Source: Flavobacteriales bacterium
GTDB taxonomy: Bacteria; Bacteroidota; Bacteroidia; Flavobacteriales_F; PHOS-HE28
Reading direction: 5' to 3'
DNA length: 64,000 nucleotides
Assembly: GCA_020635675.1 (NCBI GenBank)
Contig: JACJZJ010000003.1
Location: forward strand, 434,001 to 498,000
Within the stretch, counting starts at the first letter, position 1. Every line of letters starts with the position of its first letter. Made by a program: the position numbers and the translations under genes. The notes under the pieces were generated by a model. The model made no database searches, was not told the origin of the DNA, and worked only from the letters and a program-made list of their open reading frames with translations. Positions 38,998 to 46,243 of the stretch are shown here, piece after piece.

Positions 38998-40026
38998 CTA
39001 GTTGCAGCCGATCGCTCCGGAACTGCCGGGGAAGCAGAAAAGGAGGCTTCCCGTATAGTAACCTTCGACCAACTCCAGTTTCGAATCATCATTGATCCGG
39101 AGCGTGGCGATGTCCACCTTTCTACTGGAGAACAAACCATAGCCGTTGGTGACGTTGGTATAGTCCGGACGCTCCTCGATGATCCCGCTCACCGGCTCGG
39201 CCAGGCTCAGGTAGGTATTGAACTCCTCTCCGGCCACTTCGAAGATCATCGACATCCCATCGACCAGGCGCTTGATCACGCTGGGATCCACAGGTACGGC
39301 GTTGGCGATGCTCTGGAAGAAATCCTCGCCCGAAAAAGTGAGTTCCAGTTGCTGATTGCCGGCGGTGGAGGTGGTAATGACCGAGCCGACCTTGCGCTTG
39401 ATGCTGATGACCCCGGAGGTGTCCGCCCCGGTGTGGACGTTGCGGTAGCGGAATTCGAATGAGACGTCGTAGCGTTTCCCGTTCGCCGCACTGCGGAATT
39501 TGAGGGAAGGCTCCTTGTATTGTCCGGCCTGGAAAAGATTGGCTCCGGACCCCTGGTTCGTGAGGTAGTTGCTGATGGGGATCACCTCACCGACGATGGG
39601 GGTGGTGGCCTCGACATGCTGGTCCTTCACGTCGATGATGAGCTTGTAGGTGCTGTTCACATCCAGCGGTGCGGAGTATTTGTACAGTACTTGGTCCGGA
39701 CCATAGAACGTACCCGGGTCTCGGTTCGGGACATGCACCGTGTCCAGATCGACCGTATAGTTGTCGATCAGTCGGACCATCTTGGCGTGCAGTTGGTCGT
39801 ACGGATAAAGGTTCGAGTCCGGCACCTGTGCGAACACGTACGCATCCCCATCGCCCAGGAAGGCCTTGTTGATCTTGATGTAATGGACGTCACCCGCATC
39901 CGCGGTCGAAAGCAGACCGTACACGATGGTGATGTTCTTGTAGGGGGCGTTCACATCGAGTTCGGTGCTGCAACCCATGATAAGTGACAGTGCGAGCAAC
40001 GCGGTCGGAATGCGGACGTTCATCAT
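38998..40026 (-). CDS. Putative outer-membrane lipoprotein (DUF4249-like)
   Basis: From ATG 40026 the protein is 342 residues and opens with a lipoprotein signal (MMNVRIPTALLALSLIMGC), with the lipobox cysteine at residue 19. The frame remains open to 40248, but that extension overlaps the upstream promoter region and would bury the signal. The mature protein is beta-rich (VYGLLSTADAGDVHYIKINKAF, TYKLIIDVKDQHVEATTPIVG). This pattern resembles DUF4249-type lipoproteins of Bacteroidota, but the match is by memory and only moderate. A perfect -7 box TATCTTTG lies 24 bases upstream of the ATG. Function is unknown. It stands alone, divergent from panB. Confidence 0.7.
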   Translation of the reverse strand: MMNVRIPTALLALSLIMGCSTELDVNAPYKNITIVYGLLSTADAGDVHYIKINKAFLGDGDAYVFAQVPDSNLYPYDQLHAKMVRLIDNYTVDLDTVHVPNRDPGTFYGPDQVLYKYSAPLDVNSTYKLIIDVKDQHVEATTPIVGEVIPISNYLTNQGSGANLFQAGQYKEPSLKFRSAANGKRYDVSFEFRYRNVHTGADTSGVISIKRKVGSVITTSTAGNQQLELTFSGEDFFQSIANAVPVDPSVIKRLVDGMSMIFEVAGEEFNTYLSLAEPVSGIIEERPDYTNVTNGYGLFSSRKVDIATLRINDDSKLELVEGYYTGSLLFCFPGSSGAIGCN

Positions 40027-40050
40027 CAAGAAGCCTTGCGGAATGGCGGT

Positions 40051-40058
40051 CAAAGATA
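40051..40058 (-). promoter_or_regulatory. -7 promoter box TATCTTTG of the lipoprotein gene
   Basis: The minus strand reads TATCTTTG, an exact match to the Bacteroidota -7 consensus TAnnTTTG, 24 bases upstream of ATG 40026. No clear -33 TTG was identified. Confidence 0.6.
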
Positions 40059-40134
40059 GGCGTGCGCGCCGACCGGGACCGGACACGGCGAGGAACGGCG
40101 GTGCCTGACCGCTGAACGGCCCTGGACCGATCCT

Positions 40135-40142
40135 TAGTTTTG
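40135..40142 (+). promoter_or_regulatory. -7 promoter box TAGTTTTG of panB
   Basis: TAGTTTTG is an exact TAnnTTTG match, 26 bases before the panB ATG at 40169. It forms a divergent promoter pair with the box at 40051-40058. Confidence 0.6.
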
Positions 40143-40168
40143 ATGCCCATGACCAATGCACGCTCAGC

Positions 40169-40984
40169 ATGACCCAGGCAGGCAAGGCCAAACGCGTGAC
40201 CACGCATGTGCTGCAGGAGATGAAGGCGGCGGGTGAGAATATCGCCATGCTGACCGCCTATGACTACTCGCTTGCCCGACTGGTGGACCATGCAGGTATC
40301 GATGTGATCCTGGTGGGTGATTCCGCAAGCAACGTCATGGCCGGCCATGAGACCACGTTGCCCATCACCCTGGACCAGATGATCTACCATGCGAGCAGCG
40401 TGGTGCGGGGGGTGGAGCGAGCCCTGGTGGTGGTGGACCTGCCGTTCGGGACCTATCAGGGCAATTCGAAGGAAGCCCTGGGATCGGCGATCCGCATCAT
40501 GAAGGAAAGCGGCGCACATGCCGTAAAGCTCGAAGGTGGGAAGGAGGTGATCGAAAGCATCGGAAGGATCCTCACGGCGGGCATTCCTGTGATGGGGCAT
40601 CTGGGCCTGACGCCCCAGAGCATATACAAGTTCGGGACCTACGTGGTGCGCGCCAAGGAGGAGGCGGAAGCGGAGCGCCTGCGATCGGACGCCCTTCTGC
40701 TGGAGGAGGCCGGATGTTTCGCGATCGTTCTGGAGAAGATCCCTGCGGAACTGGCCGCCGCGGTGGCCGCCAGCGTGCGGATACCCGTGATCGGCATCGG
40801 CGCCGGCGGGAGCGTGGACGGCCAGGTGCTGGTGTTGCACGACATGCTCGGGATCAACACGGAGTTCCACCCCCGGTTCCTGCGTCGCTACGCCGATCTG
40901 CATGAGGCGATCACCGGTGCCGTGGGACGCTACATCGAAGACGTGCGTTCTGGTGACTTCCCCAACAAGGACGAACAATATTGA
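40169..40984 (+). CDS. panB: 3-methyl-2-oxobutanoate hydroxymethyltransferase
   Basis: The enzyme transfers a hydroxymethyl group from 5,10-methylene-tetrahydrofolate to 2-oxoisovalerate, giving ketopantoate, the first committed step of pantothenate (and CoA) synthesis in the cytosol. At 271 residues it has the usual length. Visible family motifs are ENIAMLTAYDYSLARLVD, the metal-binding DVILVGDSASNVMAGH, DLPFGTYQ, the conserved VKLEGG, PVMGHLGLTPQS and PVIGIGAGGSVDGQVLV, followed by HDMLG. The start MTQAGKAKRVTTHVLQEMK fits the family. No other pantothenate gene is adjacent. The next gene, a pseudouridine synthase, follows closely and is probably co-transcribed. Confidence 0.96.
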   Translation: MTQAGKAKRVTTHVLQEMKAAGENIAMLTAYDYSLARLVDHAGIDVILVGDSASNVMAGHETTLPITLDQMIYHASSVVRGVERALVVVDLPFGTYQGNSKEALGSAIRIMKESGAHAVKLEGGKEVIESIGRILTAGIPVMGHLGLTPQSIYKFGTYVVRAKEEAEAERLRSDALLLEEAGCFAIVLEKIPAELAAAVAASVRIPVIGIGAGGSVDGQVLVLHDMLGINTEFHPRFLRRYADLHEAITGAVGRYIEDVRSGDFPNKDEQY

Positions 40985-41003
40985 CCACGGCGCTCTCCCG
41001 GAG

Positions 41004-41654
41004 GTGGTGTACCGGGACGAGGCCCTGCTCGCGGTGAACAAGCCCTGTGGTATGGCATCGCAGGCCGACCCGACGGGCCCCGGACTGTTGGAGCATCTTC
41101 AGCGTATGCTGTCCCTACCGAACATCGGGCTGCCGCATCGTTTGGACCGGCCGGTGAGCGGGGTGCTGCTGTTCACGCTGGGCCGGGAGCATCTGGCCCG
41201 CATGAACGAGCTTTTCCGGAAGCATCACGTGCACAAGACCTATTGGGCGATCGTGGAGGGCGTATTCAACGGCCGTCAGGTCCTGCGGAACGAATTGCGC
41301 CAGGACCCGCGTGCACGGAAGGCGCGGGTGTCCGCGGGTGAAGGGGCCCGGCTGGAGGTCGTGCCGCTCGTACATGGTGAGCGGTACACCCTTGTTCGCG
41401 CCGACGCGGACGGAGGACTGTTCCATCAGGTGCGTGCCCAGCTTGCGGCAGCTGGACATCCGGTGAAGGGCGACGTGAAGTATGGTGCACGGCGCGGAGA
41501 GAAGGACCGCTCCATCGCACTGCATGCGCGGCGCATCGCCTTCGACCATCCGGCAAGGGCGGAGAGGATGGAGATCCTGGCGCCCGCGCCCGATCGTCCA
41601 CTTTGGAACACGTTGCTCGATGCGTACCGCCCGGAAGTGTCAAAAGAAGGATGA
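41004..41654 (+). CDS. RluA-family pseudouridine synthase
   Basis: This cytosolic RNA-modifying enzyme isomerises uridine to pseudouridine. The catalytic loop HRLDRPVSGVLLF contains the conserved Asp. The N-terminal EVVYRDEALLAVNKPCGM and the later YWAIVEG and LFHQVRAQLAAAGHPVKGDVKYG are standard family blocks. There is no S4 domain, so it belongs to the short TruC/RluA-like branch; the target RNA cannot be stated. The start is uncertain. GTG 41004 gives 216 residues beginning at the first conserved block. An ATG at 40902 in the same frame would overlap panB by 83 bases and add non-family residues. The stop overlaps the next ATG by four bases (ATGA), implying translational coupling. Confidence 0.85.
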   Translation: MVYRDEALLAVNKPCGMASQADPTGPGLLEHLQRMLSLPNIGLPHRLDRPVSGVLLFTLGREHLARMNELFRKHHVHKTYWAIVEGVFNGRQVLRNELRQDPRARKARVSAGEGARLEVVPLVHGERYTLVRADADGGLFHQVRAQLAAAGHPVKGDVKYGARRGEKDRSIALHARRIAFDHPARAERMEILAPAPDRPLWNTLLDAYRPEVSKEG

Positions 41655-42256
41655 TGTGCAAGCGGATACCCGGGCTCCTGTTCGCCTTCTGCATCCATGC
41701 GGCCGGTCTTGCGCAGGAGCATCCTTTCCTTTCCGGCTTCGAGGTGACCGAGCAGGAGGGCGTGGTGCAGTTGGATTGGACCATGGTCGCCGGGAGCACC
41801 TGCGAGGGGATCGATATCCTGCGTGGCACCGATCCGGAACAATTGACCGGGATCGGGCACATCGCCGGTGTATGCGGGGACATCGCCCAGCCCGTTTCGT
41901 ACACCTGGACCGATGCGGACCCGCCGGAACTGGTGACGCTGTACTACAGGTTGATCCTCGGTCTGAACGGGCCATCCTCCGTACAGCAGGTGGAGGTCAC
42001 GCACCTGGTCCAGAGCCAGCAACTGGTCCTGCCGGTCCCTGTGGCGGACCGGGTCACCCTGTTGTTCCGGATCGACGACCGCACCATGCTGCGGTTACTG
42101 GTGATCAGCATGTCCGGAGCCATCATGCTCGATCAGGAGGACCTGCTGGGCGGTCGCCGGACGATCGATACAAGCGATTGGTCCGCCGGTACGTATGCAT
42201 TCCGTGCGTCATGGACCGGAGGTGCCGGCAATGGTCGGTTCGTTGTGGTGCATTGA
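41651..42256 (+). CDS. Small exported protein with a T9SS-like C-terminus
   Basis: This is a 201-residue protein beginning at an ATGA overlap with the pseudouridine synthase gene. The signal peptide is MMCKRIPGLLFAFCIHAAGLAQ. A single Fn3-like sandwich follows (FEVTEQEGVVQLDWTMVAGSTCEGIDILRG). The last ~75 residues (LPVPVADRVTLLFRIDDRT, LLVISMSGAIM, DWSAGTYAFRASW) have the spacing of a type A sorting domain, although the usual YPNP motif is degenerate (LPVPVAD). It is therefore a likely T9SS cargo, with unknown function. Coupling to a cytosolic RNA-modifying enzyme is probably incidental packing. Confidence 0.75.
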   Translation: MMCKRIPGLLFAFCIHAAGLAQEHPFLSGFEVTEQEGVVQLDWTMVAGSTCEGIDILRGTDPEQLTGIGHIAGVCGDIAQPVSYTWTDADPPELVTLYYRLILGLNGPSSVQQVEVTHLVQSQQLVLPVPVADRVTLLFRIDDRTMLRLLVISMSGAIMLDQEDLLGGRRTIDTSDWSAGTYAFRASWTGGAGNGRFVVVH

Positions 42257-42280
42257 GGGTCCGGGGCTAACTTGGCCTGC

Positions 42281-43684
42281 ATGCGCTCCCTTCGTTGTCT
42301 GCCGCTCTTGCTCACCTGTTCCATCGTATCCGCGAACGCCCAGGTCCTCATTGCTGATTCGCTGCTGCAAACGCTCTCGGTCCAGGACCTCATCGGTGAG
42401 GGGATCGGGAACGCGGAAAGCGGGATCGCCATCCACAAGTTGCGCTACTGGACCGAGGACGCACATGGCGCCCCCATCGTGGCGTCCGGGGCCATGGTGG
42501 TGCCCACCGATGACAGTTGCCATCATGCGTTGGTCACTTACATGCACGGGACCATCCTGGATAAGGAGGCTGTCCCGTCGCGGTTGAGCAATGAGATCAC
42601 CGTGGGCCATTACCTCGGCGCGTCGAACTACCTGGCGGTGCTGCCGGACTACGTCGGTCTTGGCGATTCCCCGGGGATGCACCCGTACATCCACGCACGG
42701 AGCGAGGCGATGGCCAGCATCGATCTGATGCGGGCCGCGCGGGAATGGTGCACCCAACATGCCGTGATGTTGAACGGGCAGGTGTTCCTTGTGGGCTACA
42801 GCCAGGGTGGCCATGCCTGCATGGCCACCCACCGGCTCATCCAGGAGGAATTCCAGGACGAGTTCAATGTGGTCGCCAGCGCGCCTTGTTCGGGCCCCTA
42901 TGACGCCTCGGGTGTGCAGGCCCAGGTGATGGTGGACACCGTCCCTTATCCGGCGCCATACTACCTGCCATACATCGTACTGGCCTACCGTGACATCTAC
43001 CCGGGTCTTTTTACACAGCCGAACGAGGTGTTCAAGTCGCCATGGGACACGCTTCTTCCGCCGCTCTTCGACGGAACGCATGGATCGGGAGAGGTGGACG
43101 CCCTGATGCCCAGCGTCCCGAGCCAGGTGCTCCAGGACAGCGTGCTCCAGGCCTTCGCGAACGATCCACAGCATCCCTTCCGCCTGGCCCTGGAAGCCAA
43201 CGATACCTACCATTGGGCCCCGCAGGCGAATTTGCGCATGTACTACTGCAGTGGGGATGACCATGTCTTCTACACGAACACGATCGTGGCGGAGCAGGCC
43301 ATGCTGACGAACGGCTCAACACATGTCAGCAAGCAGGATATGGGCCTGCTCGATCATGGTTCATGTGCCTTCCCCGCACTGCTTGCCGTGAAGTATTGGT
43401 TCGACCAACAGCAGGCGGATTGCACCTGGAACGGGGTCATTGAACGGTCCGGTCCCTCATGGCGGCTCGTGCCGGATCCGGCGGTCGATCATTGTGTGCT
43501 CCGTGGTCGCGATGCATCAACGATCCGATGGACCATCGTCGATCCGGCGGGTAGGTCCTTGTATGCGGGTCAGGGTGTTCGGGAAGTGGAACTGCCCGTT
43601 CATCGACTTGCGGTAGGCACCTACGTCGTACTGATCTCCGGCGATGGAGAGGTCGCCCGTCTGCCGCTCGTCGTGGTCCGCTGA
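42281..43684 (+). CDS. Secreted alpha/beta hydrolase (lipase-like) with T9SS C-terminus
   Basis: This 467-residue exported enzyme has the start MRSLRCLPLLLTCSIVSANAQ (signal peptide); three further in-frame codons upstream are optional. The body is an alpha/beta hydrolase. The nucleophile elbow GYSQGGHA puts the catalytic Ser at residue 174. A likely acid lies at SGDDH (Asp 326/327) and a likely His at LLDHGS (His 359). LVTYMHGTILDK supplies the oxyanion region. The arrangement resembles secretory lipases. The last ~80 residues are a T9SS-like sandwich (WTIVDPAGRSLYAGQG, LAVGTYVVLISG). The substrate is probably an ester or lipid, not determinable here. A -7-like TAACTTG at 42268-42274 lies 6 bases upstream. 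The stop is two bases from the priA stop on the other strand, without a hairpin between them. Confidence 0.82.
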   Translation: MRSLRCLPLLLTCSIVSANAQVLIADSLLQTLSVQDLIGEGIGNAESGIAIHKLRYWTEDAHGAPIVASGAMVVPTDDSCHHALVTYMHGTILDKEAVPSRLSNEITVGHYLGASNYLAVLPDYVGLGDSPGMHPYIHARSEAMASIDLMRAAREWCTQHAVMLNGQVFLVGYSQGGHACMATHRLIQEEFQDEFNVVASAPCSGPYDASGVQAQVMVDTVPYPAPYYLPYIVLAYRDIYPGLFTQPNEVFKSPWDTLLPPLFDGTHGSGEVDALMPSVPSQVLQDSVLQAFANDPQHPFRLALEANDTYHWAPQANLRMYYCSGDDHVFYTNTIVAEQAMLTNGSTHVSKQDMGLLDHGSCAFPALLAVKYWFDQQQADCTWNGVIERSGPSWRLVPDPAVDHCVLRGRDASTIRWTIVDPAGRSLYAGQGVREVELPVHRLAVGTYVVLISGDGEVARLPLVVVR

Positions 43685-43686
43685 GC

Positions 43687-46149
43687 TCAGACGGGATCCA
43701 CGTCAACGATGATGCGCACGGCCCCATGAAGGGGTGCGTCGCGCAGTTCACGATAGGCCTCCTGGACCTTGTGCTTCTCCCTGGTGTGGTCGCTGCGGCG
43801 CAATTTCACGAGCACGTTCCGGATGTGCTGGTCACGGACCCAGGCCACGGCAGGTACCTCCGGTCCGAGCACGCGATCGCCGAAATACGGATGGAGCCGC
43901 TCCATGAGGGCTGCCGCGGCGGCCGCGACACGTTCCTCCGAACGATGCTTGAAGGTGAACCTGACCAACCGGCTGAAGGGCGGATAGCCATGCGCCCGCC
44001 GATGCTCAAGCTCATACCGATGGAATCCGTCGACATCATGGGCCAGTACGAAACCGATGACCGGATGGGCCACATCGAACGCCTGCACCAGGACCCGTCC
44101 CACCTGACCGCGGCGCCCCGACCGTCCGGCCACTTGCGCCATCAGCTGGAACCCGCGTTCATGCGCGCGCAGATCGGGGAACTTCAGCAGGCGGTCGGCG
44201 TTCAGGATGCCGACGAGGGAGACGCGTTCGAAATCCAACCCCTTGGTGACCATCTGTGTACCGATCAACACATCGATGCCCCCTTCGGCGAAAGTGCCCA
44301 GTATCCGATCGAGGCCGTGCCGACCGCGGGCGGTATCCTGGTCGAGCCGGGCGATCCGGGCCTCGGGCAGGTGGAGCGCCAGCTCCTCTTCGATCCGCTC
44401 GGTGCCCAGGCCGATCATGCGCAGGCGTGCCGACCCGCATTCCGGGCAGAACGCAGGAGGCGGGTACGACCGCCCGCAGTAATGGCAGCGAAGGACATGG
44501 TCGCGCTTGTGGTATGTGAGCCCGACGTCACAGTGCGCACACTCCGGCACATGCCCGCACTGTTCGCATTGCCAGATCGGCGCGTAGCCACGTCGGTTCT
44601 GGAACAGGATGGCCTGTTCACGGCGTTCCACCGTATGGCCGATGGCCTCCAGGAGCTCCGGGGTGAAATGACCCCGCATGCGCCGCTGTTGGTGGGCACG
44701 GCGCAGGTCGATGGTGGCGATCTCCGGCAGAACGCTGTCCCCATAGCGTTCGTTCAACCGCACCAGACCGTATTTCCCCGTATCGGCATTGAAACGGCTC
44801 TCGAGTGACGGGGTGGCGGAGCCCAGCACAACGGGCGCGCCGACCTGCCCGCCCAGAACGATGGCCATGTCACGCGCATGATAGCGCGGTGCCGGATCCT
44901 GTTGCTTGTAGCTGGGGTCGTGCTCCTCATCCACGATGATGAGCGAGAGCTTCCTGAAAGGCAGGAACAGCGCCGAGCGGGCGCCGATCACGAGGGGATG
45001 GCGTGCCGGGTCTTCCAGAAGGGTCATCCAAAGTTCCGTGCGCTGGCGCGCGGTGAGCCGGGAGTGGAATACCGTCGCGCGTTCCCCGAACCGGGCGCTC
45101 AATCGTGCTACCAATTGCCCGGTGAGCGCGATCTCCGGGAGCAGATAGAGCACCTGCCCCCCGCTGTCGATCGCCTCCTCGATAAGGTGTACGTACAGTT
45201 CGGTCTTGCCGGAGGAGGTGACCCCTTGGAGCAGCGTGGTCCCATGCGCACCCATCGCGCTCCTCAAACCGGTGATCGCTTCCCGTTGTGCGGGCGATAG
45301 CGTCGGTACGTTCGATGGACCGGATGCCGGACCGGACCGGTCGGCAGGGCGCTCCTCAAGTGCGAGGACCCCTTTCTTCACCAAGGCGTTCATAGCGGAC
45401 CGGCCTGCATCACTGCTGCTCAACAAGGCGGCCATTGGTGTTTCCGCGGGCGCGCCGGGGGACCATTTCGAGCGTTCGATGAACCGCATCAGCAGCGCAA
45501 GCTGTTTGGGCGCACGCTCCAGCGCTGCGAACCAATGGCGCACGCGCTCCTCGGTGCTTTCACCATCCGCCAGGCGGACATACTTCTCCATGCGCGGCTT
45601 GAAATCCCCCTCGAGCCGCTCCTCCAGCGCTACGGCGCCCCTGTCGATAAGTTCCTTGGTCACCCGGATGGGGTCCTTGACACCAAGGAGGTCCCCAGCC
45701 TGCGCCAGTGAAAGCACGCGTTCGCGCTCCAGTACCTCGAGAAGCAGTGTCAAGCGCTGATCGGCGATCATCGCAGTGGCGGTTCCGGCGGTGGCGACGA
45801 TCCGAGTTGTGCTGCTCAATTGCAGCTGGGGTGGCAGGGCCGCCAACATCACCTCACCGAGGGAGCAGAGATAGTGGCCGGCGATCGTTCCCCAGAGATC
45901 GAGCTGGACCGGCGTCACCATCGGGTGCGCGTCCAGCACGGAGAGCACCTCCCTGGTCCGCCTTCCCTCCGGGGGATGCTGCACTGTTCGCAGGACCAAT
46001 GCGGCATAGAGCTTCCTTCCGCGACCGAAGGGGACCACCACGCGCATGCCTGGAACCACGGAAGGCAGTGATGCCGGTAGCGCGTAGGTGAACGTACCTT
46101 CAACGGCGGCCGGTAGCACCACTTCAACGAAGGTCACCGTGCGGTCCAT
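43687..46149 (-). CDS. priA: Primosomal protein N' (replication restart helicase)
   Basis: At 820 residues, this 3'-to-5' DNA helicase reloads the replisome at stalled forks. The N-terminal 3'-end-binding domain includes TYALPASLPSVVPGMRVVVPFG. Walker A is GVTSSGKTE near residue 305 and the helicase motif II is VDEEHDPSYKQQD near 405. The zinc-binding cysteine cluster lies at about 520-577 (CEQCGHVPECAHCD, CHYCGRSYPPPAFCPECGS). Motifs V/VI include LIGTQMVTKGLDF and QVAGRSGRRGQVG. The length agrees with Bacteroidota PriA, which is longer than the E. coli protein. ATG 46149 gives MDRTVTFVEVVLP, a normal PriA N-terminus. A -7-like TAAACTTG lies just upstream. Confidence 0.96.
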   Translation of the reverse strand: MDRTVTFVEVVLPAAVEGTFTYALPASLPSVVPGMRVVVPFGRGRKLYAALVLRTVQHPPEGRRTREVLSVLDAHPMVTPVQLDLWGTIAGHYLCSLGEVMLAALPPQLQLSSTTRIVATAGTATAMIADQRLTLLLEVLERERVLSLAQAGDLLGVKDPIRVTKELIDRGAVALEERLEGDFKPRMEKYVRLADGESTEERVRHWFAALERAPKQLALLMRFIERSKWSPGAPAETPMAALLSSSDAGRSAMNALVKKGVLALEERPADRSGPASGPSNVPTLSPAQREAITGLRSAMGAHGTTLLQGVTSSGKTELYVHLIEEAIDSGGQVLYLLPEIALTGQLVARLSARFGERATVFHSRLTARQRTELWMTLLEDPARHPLVIGARSALFLPFRKLSLIIVDEEHDPSYKQQDPAPRYHARDMAIVLGGQVGAPVVLGSATPSLESRFNADTGKYGLVRLNERYGDSVLPEIATIDLRRAHQQRRMRGHFTPELLEAIGHTVERREQAILFQNRRGYAPIWQCEQCGHVPECAHCDVGLTYHKRDHVLRCHYCGRSYPPPAFCPECGSARLRMIGLGTERIEEELALHLPEARIARLDQDTARGRHGLDRILGTFAEGGIDVLIGTQMVTKGLDFERVSLVGILNADRLLKFPDLRAHERGFQLMAQVAGRSGRRGQVGRVLVQAFDVAHPVIGFVLAHDVDGFHRYELEHRRAHGYPPFSRLVRFTFKHRSEERVAAAAAALMERLHPYFGDRVLGPEVPAVAWVRDQHIRNVLVKLRRSDHTREKHKVQEAYRELRDAPLHGAVRIIVDVDPV

Positions 46150-46156
46150 GGCCGGG

Positions 46157-46164
46157 CAAGTTTA
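46157..46164 (-). promoter_or_regulatory. -7-like promoter box of priA
   Basis: The minus strand reads TAAACTTG, seven of eight matches to TAnnTTTG, with only 7 bases between it and ATG 46149. This suggests a very short leader. Confidence 0.4.
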
Positions 46165-46243
46165 CCCAGGATCCCCAGCGAAAGGGCAACTCGGCGGTCC
46201 CCCCTTGCGTCCTGATGCCGAGCAACGTGTAATTTGCGAAGGC

